Shown: piece by piece, positions 21,498 to 56,809 of the stretch
Layout: each line of letters starts with the position of its first letter
Numbering within the stretch: position 1 is the stretch's first letter
The notes under the pieces: generated by a model
What the model saw: the letters and a program-made list of their open reading frames with translations, nothing else
Database searches by the model: none
What the model was told of the DNA's origin: nothing
NCBI GenBank assembly: GCA_936450465.1
Contig: OW388293.1
Location: 25,879,860 to 25,943,859 of the forward strand
DNA from: Gibbula magus
Lineage: Eukaryota; Mollusca; Gastropoda; Trochida; Trochidae
DNA: 64,000 nucleotides
Reading direction: 5' to 3'
Program-made: the position numbers and the translations under genes

Positions 21498-21893
21498 CAT
21501 AATGATTTCCTTGTGAGAAAACAGACTTTCAAGACTTGAAATCTCAATATGTATTTGCTTATACTGCATTTAGAGAACAAAAACACTTCAGGGTTAAAGC
21601 TATATTGATGTTAATGCAATTGAAACTTGCCTAAAATTTACTCTCCATCTTTTGCTGAGGATCACCAAAACTTAATATGAGGCTGAATCCTAAAGGAACT
21701 GGAATGACACACATTAATATGTAAGAACCTATAGATTGGTTCACAGAGACAGCCTTAAAGGTACATCCATTGTGTTGTTGGGGGTCACATATTGCAAACG
21801 TTATAAATGGCCAGGTCTTTGAAGGGCATTTAGAAGTGGTATATATAAGAATAGGAAGATTTTCTGGATAACAACTTCTTTAATGTGAAAATA

Positions 21894-21934
21894 CACGCAT
21901 TTCGGAGTACATACTCACTCCTTCATCAGGTGGA
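21894..21934 (-). ncRNA. Hammerhead-like motif, cleavage site altered
   Basis: Same block on the minus strand: CACCTGATGAAGGAGTGAG, then ACTCCGAAATGCGTG. The GTC cleavage triplet is changed to TGC, so probably inactive. A further degenerate copy is at 22036-22075 on plus. Confidence 0.45.
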
Positions 21935-22217
21935 ATGTAAGGGAATAACAAAATATGGTACATTTATATAGTAAACAAAACAATGGTGAGGAAACTCAAT
22001 CAGCGGGGGGGGGGGGGGGGATTAACATTAACATGAAGGTGTGAGTATGTACTCCGAAACGTTGTGTATTTTCACATTAAAGAAGTTGTTATCCAGAAAA
22101 TCTTCATGTTCTTTTAATATGTAGTTATGTTTATGTAAACAGCTACCTCAACTGTGTTTTGAACAACTTTCACCAAACACAACAAACCTCACCATATCAG
22201 CGGGTACACCCGACATT

Positions 22218-22259
22218 CCACCTGATGAAGGAGTGAGTATGTACTCCGAAACGTCGTGT
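22218..22259 (+). ncRNA. Hammerhead ribozyme-like motif
   Basis: CAC-CTGATGA, then A and the GGAGT...ACTCC stem II, then GAAACGTC-GTG. The catalytic blocks CUGAUGA and GAAA are present, cleavage would follow GUC, ACGU can form a short stem III in a dimer, and CAC/GUG starts stem I. One extra A sits between CUGAUGA and stem II. Activity is inferred. Confidence 0.55.
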
Positions 22260-22773
22260 ATTTTCACATTAAAGAAGTTGTTATCCAGAAAATATTCCTG
22301 TTGTTATAAATGGTGTTACTTTATCGAGAAGTACCGTTTGTTACCGAAAACAATCATTTTAATGATAGTCGACTTAGCATATTGACGATTTGAAGGTAAT
22401 AGTGGTGATTTCTGATCGAAAACCGGACAATGCACAACATGTGGCGCGCGTCAATGAGTCAAACGTAATTTTGGAATCTTATTTATAGCAGACAGAATGA
22501 CAAATTTGGTGAGATAATGTTTAATGGGTCATATAACTACTGTGCATGTCAATGGGACGTGCAGTTTCAGTTTCCACACATGAATAATGATGTTACTCAA
22601 TTTTAATTGGAAACTAGTAATTATGATATATTTGGTGATTGGGGATAAATATGCAATCTGACTGAATTAATTTGTATTGTAGACAGCACATGTGGTGAGT
22701 TGGAGCGTATCAAAGTCAAATAAAATGTTATGAAACACAATGGATGTACCTTTAACCGAATGCTGGTGATCTT

Positions 22774-22870
22774 TCCACGGCAAGGTTAAAACGCATCAAG
22801 ATCTCTCCATTTTTTAGCAGAAAGGGATAATTTAGAAATATTTTCATTACGCCCGTGACATTGTGAAGAT
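22774..22870 (+). mobile_element. Penelope-type repeat fragment
   Basis: TTTCCACGGCAAGG...GATCTCTCCATTTTTT and ATTACGCCCGTGACATTGTG match blocks at 55-110 and 590-625. 22,871-24,080 shows nothing I can support. Confidence 0.45.
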
Positions 22871-24545
22871 GGAGATCTCCCAGCTTTACAACATGCTAGA
22901 GATACTGTATAGACTAGCTATCTTTTCAGTTTTCACAAAATCACACAGAACACTAAGCCACACAGCCACGTTCAGCTGACGATCCTCATAGGAGACCAGG
23001 GTTACCAGTAAAGTGGTTCTCAAGGCACCGTATAACCAATTTCACAGATCACAGAATACGTCACTAAACCTAACAAAACGCCTACGAATGTGATCCTAAT
23101 GATGCAATGACTCACTGACATCTTTTATAAATGTTCTTTATGAATACTTACATTTAAAAGAAATTCACTTTTTGAAGAATCATTTGTTTGAGTATGAGTA
23201 AATTCAAGTTGCTCAAGATGTGAAATACTCAGGGCTATAAGTATACTCATGCTAAGAAATATGGGAACACCTGATGATTTGTATGTTTGTGTACAAATGA
23301 ACTGTAACATCCAAACATTAGACTATACATGTTATCATTGGCAATTACAGTTAAGGGAGATATTATATAAAAGTAAGTAATGAAAAGAAATGTCTTCTGC
23401 CAATTTCCTTTCAAAATGCTTATCTGTAAGAGTTTGGAAGATGTTTGGTTTTTTAATTATTGATATACATGCGCAGACAGTCCTTCAGTTTCACTTGATG
23501 TGTTTGTTTTACACACAATTTCTCTAAATAATTAGGGCTGGTCTCTGGGCTATTGATGGTACCATTGGAAATCTATATTATACATTCAGTAGATTACGAT
23601 ATGGCATTAAATAATCATGAGTGAACTTCTATGTGTTCCATAATATATTTTATCATGAAAATGTGAGTATGTTTAAAGAGATTCTCTTTTCATAATTACT
23701 TGTCCCATTATAGAAAATTACCATACATTGTCATGTATTTACGTTTTGGTCATATATGATATTTAATGTATTCTTTTATTTTTCTAAAACATATTTTATT
23801 TGTTTGTCTCATTCTCTAACCATTCTATAATAAAGAATATACACTGAATAACACTTAAGTACATTGTTCTGTGTTTGTTGTCCAATGTCAAACAATCAAG
23901 AGGTTATCTTAAGCCCATATACATCAATCCACGGCTACGTTTTGAATATGTGTTCTTTGCAGGTGTATACATGTTTATCTTGTATAATTTGGTTCATGTT
24001 GGCCCTGTTCAAAATAAGTGCTGTCCCTTTGAAAAGCCAATTACACCATTAGATTCATCTGAGGTTGGTCCAAGACCTTGATTTAAGTTATAGATTTCTT
24101 AGAGCTAAGATAGTCTTAAGCTAATGTTATTGAATGATAGACTATCTTAGGACTAGGAGAGCTTCGATCTTTGTTACATGGAGACTAAAGTTTGTTAAAT
24201 TGGTCTTGATCCCCCCTCAAATATGTGCATGGCAAGGGATTCACACTTAACTTTTTTACATCTTCTCCTGCAGAATCATTAATGCTACAAAGCTGTCGAG
24301 AATATGATCTTTATTTAATGCAACTAAGATTTGTAAATTTCATTACCCTAATCCCAAAAATAAGGGCTTGGCAGGGGATGTAAAATAAAGTGGTTCACCA
24401 TCAGAGGGCTCTGATAAAGTGTTAAAGGTGACCATGTATATCTTGTTGTGACCTTTCAAATGCAGCAAATGTTGTGACTGTAACACCAAAATAGAACGGT
24501 GCTTGGTTTGTATTTGTTCAAATGCCTCATTCTGAGTTCTGTTAT

Positions 24546-25473
24546 TATCCCCCGCCGGGCGTTTAGCGCGAAGCAGGGGATATAGTATTCGGCTGCGTCC
24601 GTCCGAAGAAATGGAATAACTCAAATACTAATCACTGGATTCTTTTCCTATTTTGCATATGGGTTCATCATGGGAATAGTAATGTTCAACAGAGGTGTGT
24701 GACCTTAAAGGTACATCCATTGTGTTGTTGGGGGTCACATATTGCAAACGTTATAAATGGTGTTACTTTATCGAGAAGTACCGACTGTTACCGAAAACAA
24801 TCATTTTAATGATAGTCGACATAGCATATTGACGATATGAAGGTAAAAGTAGTGATTTCTGATCGAAAACCGGACAATGCACCGCGTGTGGCGCGCGTCA
24901 ATGAGTCAAACGTAATTTTGGAATCTTATTTATAACAGACAGAATGACAAATTTGGTGAGATAATGTTTACTGGATCATATAACTACTGTGCATGTCAAT
25001 GGGACGTGTAGTTTCGGTTTCTACACATGAATAATGATGTTACTCAATTTTAATTGAAAACTAGTAATTATGATATATTTGGTGATTGGGGATAAAAATG
25101 CAAGCTGAGTGAATTTATTTGTATTATAGACAGCACATGTGGTGAGTTAGAGCGTATTAAAGCCAAATAAAATTTTATGAAACACAATGGATGTACCTTT
25201 AACCTTCATTTCAAGGCTACAACGAAACTTTGTCATTTGTCAGTGGGATATCTCAAGAACCATTAGCTGGATTATCTTCATATCTTACAAATAGCTTCTT
25301 CAAGGAAAGAAGACAAGCTGATTAGATTTTGGTGACCTTGACATTTTTCTCAAGGTCACAGTTTTCGACATGACATGTTCGACAGACGATTTTCGTGATC
25401 TTTACATTATTTTTCAATTTTGAAGTATTAATTTGCGGCGGGGGATCATGTCACCTTAGTGACAACTACTTGT
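24546..25473 (+). mobile_element. CCCCGCCG-ended repeat interrupted by a TTAA miniature element
   Basis: Left end TTATCCCCCGCCGGGCG and right end GGCGGGGGATCATGTCACC are near-inverted. The interior has AATGGAATAACTCAAATACT and AGGTCACAG blocks. A complete TTAA element sits at 24705-25202 inside it. The host element is therefore older than the TTAA insertion. Confidence 0.65.
24705..25202 (+). mobile_element. TTAA-flanked miniature element, copy 3
   Basis: 498 bp, ends TTAAAGGTACATCCATTGTG and CACAATGGATGTACCTTTAA are perfect 20-bp inverted repeats. The least diverged intact copy here. Confidence 0.88.
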
Positions 25474-26547
25474 TATCATAGTTTAATAATCTTATTCAAG
25501 TGTGTTCGAAACCATTGAGGAATGAACATAGATAAACTATCGTCTTTTAGATCCCAATTGATAGCTAACAGAAATTAGAAATTTTCATCACGATGCATGC
25601 CAACACCCTCCAAATAGTTATCATTTGCCTTTGGAGGTATAAGCACGAAAGGTAAATTCGTCAATTATACCCTAAAATGTCACCTGGTCAATTTCACGGA
25701 AGGTGAGAGAATCAACGTTGTAGTCATCGTATTTCAAACGAGTACACGCATACGTATCGGAATCGAGTGAGCAGCATTCTCAAGACTTTCAGAATATCCA
25801 AATAGCGCCATGTACTGTCATTATATCCAATAAGTATGCAAAATCCTAATGATTCTTAATTCATTTAAACTCATAACCACAAGGGCTTGTAGGCCTATTA
25901 TCGGAACTTGTGATTAGAAAGCATATGCAGTCGATGATCCAGCCCCATATACTATAAACAAAAAAAGAGTAGAGGGATGTCACCAAGTCAACACCCCGTG
26001 TCCGTTTGAAATTATATCTCAGTATGTTGTCATCATATTATCATTCAATATGATACCCCACGTCAAAGCCAATATTTTTTTAAAACAAGCCATTGAACAT
26101 AAAAATAAATCGGAATATTACAAAGATTTGATTTTTCAAAGCCTTAACTATTAGCGTATTGTTAACCCAAGAAATTTGGGTAGCCCACCAAGATATACAT
26201 CACCTTTTCTTAATTGTATAGTACATGGTGTTGGATCGTCGGCTTCATATGCTTTATAATCGCTGGTTTATACAATATATTATAATTTTAGAGGGTAAAA
26301 CATATTATAGGACCCGATAAGCCGTATCCATAGAAGACGGCCATAGAAGAAAATGGGCGTGACATATAAAGCGACAATTGTGTGACACTCATAAGTGTGA
26401 GAGATAGATTTGTAAGTCTCATGAGATTTTGACACTTCAGATAGCAAGATGGTGACCATTTCCTCATTGTAACATATTTAGTTTAGTTTAGTTATCGCGA
26501 CATCAGTCAAGTCACTAACTTCGAGCGGCCATTTTAATGTAAACACA
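25474..26547. other. Intergenic, no feature seen
   Basis: AT-rich sequence between two repeats; I see no exon or clear repeat. Confidence 0.5.
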
Positions 26548-27045
26548 TTAAAGGTACATCCATTTTGTTGTTTGGGGTCAAATATGACAAACGTTATAAA
26601 TGGTCTTATTTTATCGAGAAATACCAACTGTTATCGAAAACAATCATTTTCATCATACTCGACTTAGTATATTGACGATATGAAGGTAAAAGTAGCGATT
26701 TCTGATCGAAAACCGGACAATGCACCGCGTGTGGCGCGCGCCAATGCCTCAAACGTAATTTTGGAATCTTATTTACACCAGACAAAATAACAAATTTGGG
26801 TTGAAAATGTTCTAAAGGTCATATAACTACTGTGCATGTAAATAGAACGTTCACTTTCGGTTTTTGCACATGCATAATGATGTTACTAGATTTTAATTGG
26901 AAACTAGTAATTATGATATGTTTGGCGATTGGGTATGAATATACAAGCTAAGTGTATTTGTTTGTACTGTAAACAGCACATATGGTGTGGTGGAACGTAT
27001 TAAAGACAAATAAAATTTTATGAAACACAATGGATGCACCTTTAA
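26548..27045 (+). mobile_element. TTAA-flanked miniature element, copy 4
   Basis: 498 bp with TTAA at both ends. The right end reads GATGCACCTTTAA instead of GATGTACC. Internal blocks (TATCGAGAAATACCAACTG, GATCGAAAACCGGACAATGC) match the other copies. 27,046-28,600 has no feature I can support. Confidence 0.85.
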
Positions 27046-28605
27046 CATGGTCGCTCAATGGGAAATCGGCTCGCATGGTTTAACCAAACCATGTACATTC
27101 GTTTTGAAATTCTTTATATATGATTCAGGAGTATTTTTTAAACATTGGTAACACTTATTTACCTTTTGTGAGAGCACATTATTTGAGGAAGAAGGGCATG
27201 CTACAGGCCTTTAAAGATCATGGATGTGAGAAAGCATTGAACCATGGTTTAAAAAAATCATCAGCGTTGAAGGAAGCAAAACCCTTGTAAATCCAGTCGT
27301 TCAATCTTTAATAATCACCATGACCTGTAATGCTCTAGAAACGATTTGAAATGTCGCCTTGTCACACTGGACTTGTGAAAAAGGAAATATTGTCAAAATG
27401 AGTAAAGTTGATAAAAATGACATATTTGAGGTTTACTAGTTCGTTTCCGAACAAATGGTACTACAGTAGGGAAATGATGGATGCCTCACGTCGGTGACAC
27501 ACTTTTGATATTAACAAATAGCATGTTCGACAATTTGTGGTTATAATCTGGCGAAGGTTCTGTTGGAAGAAGCATGCAACCAATGTATCGACATCATCGA
27601 CGATCAGTGGCGTAATGGAAGGATTGCCATCCAGTGACGTCATCCCTCCATACTCAACCCCCTTGTGCAATAAAAGAGAAAATTACCTCTGAAATTCAAC
27701 GAATTTCATAATTTGTTTCGAAATGGTCGCAATGAAGTTCTACTTCCTCGTGGCATTTCGATTTCGACTCCCACTGTGTTTATGTTAAACACATTAGCGT
27801 GTAATGACTTCCAATAATCGTAATGACGTCAATAACTAATAAAGTAAATCGACAGTAAATTTATGTTAAATGTAGGCCTACTTCCTGTTCTAAAGACATT
27901 ATATGTATTTATCTAAATTTCAATAGTGTTAATTATGCGATTGTTGAATAACAATAAATCACGGAAATTTTGCAAAAGCAATTTGTTAACAATATTTTAA
28001 AGTTAAAAACAAATATGTACAATTTCGCAGTGCATCGTCTTAGTTCATTTACAGGTTTAACAGGATACATTGGTAGCGCGCAATGGCGTTTTAGTTTTTT
28101 TTAAATATAGCAATGGATTGCATGAGACTTGGAAATTCAATGTATAAACTTCCAATTAAAATATTTCTTTATCTAAATCCAAACATGACCAAAATATTCA
28201 TTATGTCTTTCCTTTAACGTGTGGAATTTGGTTTGTATCTTTGTTATATATAACACAGAATTTTTTCTGTATTTTGGGCCAAAGGTCTTATGCTGAATAA
28301 ATCTGTCTGTCTGTTATATATAGCACAAGCAAAGGTTCTAAATCAGCTCAATTGAAAAATTATATAATCTTCAGTGGTTACCATGTCTATATTTTCCACG
28401 TCGACGAAAAGAGCTGTTTTCCGGGGTGTAATGTAGGAGAACTATTGAAGCTCTCTACATGAAACTAGTGTTAAATATGCATATAGGTATTCCGAGTGAA
28501 TGAGAACACGCTCTATGCTGTGAATTTGACGTTTTGTGCAGATATTAGCACCGTTTTCAAGTATGTGATGGTTTCACCTGATGACTTGCCTGATAAAGGT
28601 GTTAG

Positions 28606-29012
28606 TACTTATCGTTACTATCGTACTTATCCTTACTATCGTGCTTATCGTTACTATCGTGCTTATCGTTACTATCGTGCTTATCGTTACTATCTTACTT
28701 ATCGTTAGTATCGTACTTATCGTTAGTATCGTTACTATCTTACTTATCGTTACTATCGTGCTTATCGTTACTATCGTGCTTATCGTTACTATCGTACTTA
28801 TCGTTACTATCGTACTTATCGTTACTATCGTGATTATCGTGCTTATCGTTACTATCGTGCTTATCGTTACTATCGTACTTATCGTTACTATCGTACTTAT
28901 CGTTACTATCGTGATTATCGTGCTTATTGTTACTATCGTGCTTATCGTTACTATCGTACTTATCGTTACTATCGTACTTATCATTACTATCGTACTTATC
29001 GTTACTATCGTA
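28606..29012. repeat. 18-bp satellite (CTTATCGTTACTATCGTR)
   Basis: About 22 copies of an 18-bp unit, with small variants (CTTATCGTTAGTATCGT, GATTATCGTG). Because 18 is a multiple of 3 and several frames lack stops, spurious reading frames of 136-144 codons run on both strands. Confidence 0.95.
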
Positions 29013-29035
29013 TAGTACGTCGACTATCCTAGAAC

Positions 29036-29270
29036 TACAGGAACTCGATATCGTAATTGGAACGTAGGTAAAACGTAGTTAAAAAACCTACAGCCTACAG
29101 CCTATATACTCTATGTTATATAAGGTGTAGGTTGTTTTTACCCACCCGTCAGTGAAAAGACTTCAATGTCAAAACTGACGTTAAACACGTGTTTTGACAC
29201 ACACCATCATCATAATAATCATTTTACCTACGTTTTACCTACGTTCTTATTACGATATCGAGTTCCTGTG
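29036..29270. mobile_element. Miniature element with 8-bp duplication
   Basis: Inverted ends ACAGGAACTCGATATCGTAA and its complement, with GTAGGTAAAACGTAG inside; flanked by direct repeat CCTAGAAC (29028-29035, 29271-29278). A diverged relative lies at 42675-42822. Confidence 0.82.
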
Positions 29271-29632
29271 CCTAGAACCTGTTAATTTCTCATTCATCAT
29301 ACCAGCCTCTGAAATGCCTCACAAAGGAATATTCCGAGTAACACAAAGACAGGGCAATGCGATTCATTCATATTTTTATTATTTCAACAATAACAATGAT
29401 CTGATCAATACATAACAGTGTATATAAGATAAAATGATATTGCATCTTACTTATTATGAACATATGTGATAGGGTTAGTTCCAGGTGCTTAATAATTGTT
29501 TTCACCAGGATGAAAGTATATGTTTTAAATTAACACACATTTTGGTATGAATTATAGGCAGTGCTATGTTTTCTTTAGTTTCAAAGTGACAACATTGTGA
29601 TTTCTTTTATTTGCATTCTTGAAGGTTATGTA

Positions 29633-29741
29633 ATGGAGAATGCATGAGGAGCCGTGGATTCGTTAAAAATAATCAACGAGCCCCGAAGGGGCGAGTTGAT
29701 TATTTTTAACGAATCCACGGCTCCGAATGCATTCTCCATCT
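29633..29741. repeat. Long near-perfect hairpin
   Basis: The arms pair GGAGCCGTGGATTCGTTAAA and AATAATCAAC with their complements around the loop region CCCCGAAGGGG; outer ATGGAGAATGCAT also pairs. About 45 bp per arm with one or two mismatches. Confidence 0.85.
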
Positions 29742-30059
29742 TAATCCATGTTTGACGTCACGAAACATACATATGTGATTATCTAGCATTATAGACAATA
29801 CATTTCAATTATGTAACCTAAAAAATATTATTTTGCAAATTTCGGTGCCCATTCATCGGATATGGTATACGTAGCTTCGACCCTTATGAAATGGATTCTC
29901 CCACGCACGTGCATGGCGCAAATCTTCCACGCAAAGGGATTTGACTGACAGCCAAACTCCTGCATTTCATGTGTTTCAGCACGATCCTCATGCGTTTCAC
30001 ACTTTACCACTTTTGTTTAGAATGCAGGGATCTTACTGACAAACAATCAAAGGATTATC

Positions 30060-30140
30060 AGCAGGCCCGGTAGCCTAATCGGTTAGACCGCTGCGTAACA
30101 GTCGAAGGGTTACATGTTCGATTCCCGGGTCAGACATTAC
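30060..30140 (+). repeat. tRNA-derived SINE-like fragment
   Basis: Contains an A-box-like TAGCCTAATCGGTTAGA and a B-box-like TGTTCGATTCCCGG. The T-stem and anticodon stem do not pair properly, so it is not a working tRNA. 29,750-31,100 is otherwise without recognised features. Confidence 0.5.
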
Positions 30141-31174
30141 AAAAGTAATCAGATATTTTAAGATTCTAATCAGATATATACCAAGACAAAATACATCATT
30201 CTTGAACAAATTACTTAGTGAGCCATTACGAAAATGTCAAAACCTGACACCCCTCCTGACTGGATTAGTCAATGACCAGTAGATTCTTAAAAATAATCCA
30301 CTGTTAACGCAATAGAGTGACGTCATCACCATGGATTAATTGATGAAGAATGCAGACAATTTGATGGATATAAAACTTTCTTTGTACGTGTATAGGCGCG
30401 TGTCTCACGCACCACGTTTTAACGAAAAACTATGGCCATGGTCATGGTTGCCGAATAAACAAGATGTGTTTCTGAAAAATTGATAAGATTTATGGTTTAT
30501 GGCATCAACGTTATTGAAGTACGCTATGATAAAGGAAAACTGTTTTCTTTTACTCTCAGATCAAAGTCACAAGGTAAAAAGAGATTGCCTCATCTGTATA
30601 CATTTTTACTTATACACCTCATGTATCATAGGCCCGACATTGTCAACTCAAATCTTAATGATAAAGGTTTTTGGTAACTGCACCGTACGCCAAAGTCAGA
30701 GTTACAAAGTGTAAAAGCATAACCTCACATGGAAGGGTTCACCACAAAGGTTATCACTGATCAATCTACATTTACGGTCAGACGGTCAGGTAAAAAACAT
30801 GTAGTCCCGGAATAAAAAATATAGTTAAATGTGAAATTCTTGTGCAACACACCATATATGAATGCTGATAACAGATGCATTTTGCGTAATCCTGTTAACA
30901 CTGCAAATGTCACATTGCCTCTGAAGGTCACCGGAAGCTGCCACCCGCTCACTGTTTCCGGTCAAATGTCATGTCCAACCGCCTTGCTGTAGGCGTCCAT
31001 GTTTTAGGGATAATCCAGTGGGCATAATAGCAACTTGGTGTTTGTCCATGGGTTAGATATATTTAGAAAAGTAGTGAACAAGCTTTCCAGCTTATGTTAA
31101 CGCGGATAGCATACATAACAATGTTGTATTTGGTTCACGCTTTCGGCAACAATACAATTTCTTGTACTGTTTGG

Positions 31175-31310
31175 AAAGAGTCCACTACGAGTTTGAACCC
31201 GCACCCTCAGAGTCAGGCCCCTATTGGATCACTGAATAACCCAACAGCTTACCAGTTCGACTGTAACGGACTCTGATGGTGTGAGTTCGAATCCCGCACT
31301 TCTAAGCACA
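31175..31310. repeat. Paired tRNA-like B-box fragments
   Basis: GGACTCTGATGGTGTGAGTT followed by CGAATCCCGC on plus faces an inverted relative (GGGTGCGGGTTCAAACTC on minus). Looks like decayed SINE ends. Confidence 0.4.
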
Positions 31311-31370
31311 TTGGAGGAACAGACGGACAGATGAACGACTTTACGGCTCATTGTCTAGTTCCACCAAATA

Positions 31371-31715
31371 AACCAACATATTACTTTTAAACTGTGGATC
31401 AAGACGAAACGAAATGGAATAACAACTTGTTTTTAACAGAGTGTATTTTAATTTTGCAAAAATAGCCCCTTTTAACTGAAATATGCCTAGTTCTCGATGC
31501 TCTAATCTCAGAGGTTCCAGTGAACGAATATGAGTGAGTGAACAAGCATAATACTTTCAAACTGTGAATAACAAGACATCGAATGTTTTAAATAAATATG
31601 TTTATAATCTTGCAACAAAGGCCCCTCACTTTTCCTTCCAACAATTATACCCCTGTTCGAACTATCCCTTTAATTGAATTCGATCATTTAAAATGCCCGG
31701 TTCTCAGAGGTGCCA
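31371..31715 (+). repeat. Diverged direct duplication, about 170 bp
   Basis: TACTTTTAAACTGTG...AATTTTGCAA...GCCCC...TCTCAGAGGTTCCAG is followed by TACTTTCAAACTGTG...ATCTTGCAAC...GCCCC...TCTCAGAGGTGCCAG. Two diverged copies in tandem. Confidence 0.5.
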
Positions 31716-31782
31716 GAAATCGCTGTCAAGTGACATATTTGTGATCTCAGTGATCACTGTCGTGGTTGTGTGTTCGACAACA

Positions 31783-31938
<156 letters not shown>

Positions 31939-31970
31939 GTTGCAATGCTCACACGGAAGTGACACTGATC

Positions 31971-32136
31971 CAACCTCCCTGCACGACATAACTCGCGCCA
32001 GCCTCCATCACTGGCTAATTTAAACCTTGCTCCATTTCGTCGCCTTTTCTGTGCCAGAGAATACTGATTGCACTTACAAGTCAAGACGTGAAGCAAGAAT
32101 CTAATTTGCCAGTGATAGACACCGGTTGCAAGTTGC
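31971..32136. mobile_element. Foldback miniature element, diverged copy 4
   Basis: CAACCTCCCTGCACGACATA, GCCAGCCTCCATCACTGGCT and TTGCCAGTGATAGACACCGG resemble the arms of the 12791-13015 family. It lies just past the HUNK polyadenylation signal. Confidence 0.5.
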
Positions 32137-32206
32137 CCCAACAGAGCAGTTGCACTAGATCCTACAGTAGTCCGTCTGTTTGTGGGTTAATTGTCGTCAG
32201 TGAAAT

Positions 32207-32212
32207 TTTATT
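32207..32212 (-). promoter_or_regulatory. Candidate polyadenylation signal of HUNK
   Basis: AATAAA on the minus strand, 115 nt after the HUNK stop codon. It is the first canonical hexamer downstream of the stop. Confidence 0.55.
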
Positions 32213-32326
32213 GTTTTAGATCAAGAGGAGAGTATGTGGTTAGAGTCTCCTTAGCATTGACCCAATCACATGGTTGAACTCGTATTAGCCACTGCTGTAA
32301 TGTGTTTTTCTGCGAAGAAACTGCTG

Positions 32327-55524
<23,198 letters not shown>

Positions 55525-56020
55525 CTGGGGAGACAATATCTGTTTAGTGGAAGCATGTAAACAGACACATGAGTGTCGACTTACAGAAAGGTGTCATTGA
55601 TTACACATCAAATATGAGATAAATTATAATATTAAAAAACTCTATCTATAGGCATTTATAGATGTCAACTAAGTACATTTCTTCCAAATATTATTTGTTC
55701 AATTTATGACTTTATATTATATTTAATCTATGTTGTAAACAAACAACATGTAAAAATCGTAGCTCTATCAAACAGTAACATCTAACACTTGTAACAAGTG
55801 AGTCACAAAACAGTCCTTGGCAAATCATATTTCCAAATTATTTAAACCTTAAGGCCTTTGATATTAACAAACGACAGGATGAAATTTTCAAGATTTCATT
55901 CTGTGATATTTGTAACACGATATTCTTATAAAATGAAAACAATGTGCAACACGATATTACGAGTCACAGTTGATATACTCCTATCGAAAATCTCAGATGA
56001 CTATAATGGAACGCTACGTC
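55525..56020. other. Upstream of the HUNK glycine-loop exon, no feature seen
   Basis: Expected place for an upstream HUNK exon or promoter, but no convincing exon was found. Confidence 0.4.
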
Positions 56021-56029
56021 GTCACCATC

Positions 56030-56255
56030 GTCATAATATCATCAGCATCGACGTCATCATCATCATCATCGCCATCGTCGTCGTAATTAAAATTCATCAT
56101 CAAATCATTCATCCTCAAATTTATCATCATTATTAGTATCGTCGTCATCATCATCATGAACATCATCATGAACATCATCATCATCGTCATCGTCATCATC
56201 ATCAACAACGTCGCCATCAGTATTATCGTCATCATCATCATCATCATCATCTACT
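56030..56255. repeat. Imperfect (ATC)n microsatellite
   Basis: ATC/CGTC triplets with interruptions. Makes false His/Ile and Met/Asp reading frames. Confidence 0.92.
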
Positions 56256-56809
56256 TAATCTATACCTACATATATACATATTCACCTGACAATACTGCAA
56301 GGGAATCTAGACTGTAACTATGTTGTAATAAATGGTATATCTAGATATCACTGACAAAGAATACTGCAAGGGGATGCCAAAACATTACTGGAGATAATCC
56401 TTGATAAGAAACCATTAACCTGGATGTTCTTTGTGGGTTAGATCTGTACGTACATCTTATTTTGGCACTTTCCATGGAAACATGGCCGCGATGACAACCA
56501 TGCAGATATTGCTCGTTACTGGCGAGTGTTACATTAAAGCTGCACTTCTGTAATATACCACTGACCTCTAACATATACAAGTTGAATGAACGAATAAACA
56601 TGAACACGGATATACTCAAAAGGAACATCGAAACATATCACTGAAATGTACTAGTGAAAATCCGAATATACAACTAAAGTGATATATGCCACTGAAACTA
56701 AGCGATTAATAACCACATAGATATATCATTTACAACTGGAATAGAGATTCAATTATTCTTCCTTAATACGCCAATGAAATATATAACTGCAACAAACCAC
56801 TTAACCACA

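Larger units (their letters stand above)
21811..22302. mobile_element. Foldback Penelope-type element with hammerhead-like motifs
   Basis: 492 bp flanked by the direct repeat GTTATAAATGG (21800-21810, 22303-22313). The left arm is inverted relative to two right arms; each carries TTTTCTGGATAACAACTTC or its complement beside a hammerhead-like core. A run of G lies near 22004-22020. The inverted arrangement is typical of Penelope-like element insertions, which often carry partial inverted tandem copies. No reverse transcriptase is present. Confidence 0.65.
21755..22755 (+). mobile_element. TTAA-flanked miniature element, copy 2, split by a nested insertion
   Basis: Left part 21755-21810 and right part 22303-22755 together equal one element of about 500 bp with TTAA at both ends. 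The split is caused by the insertion at 21811-22302. Confidence 0.85.

Noticed and set aside
30060..30140. A tRNA gene
   Set aside because: A and B box-like sequences are present but the T-stem and anticodon stem do not pair; more likely a SINE remnant.
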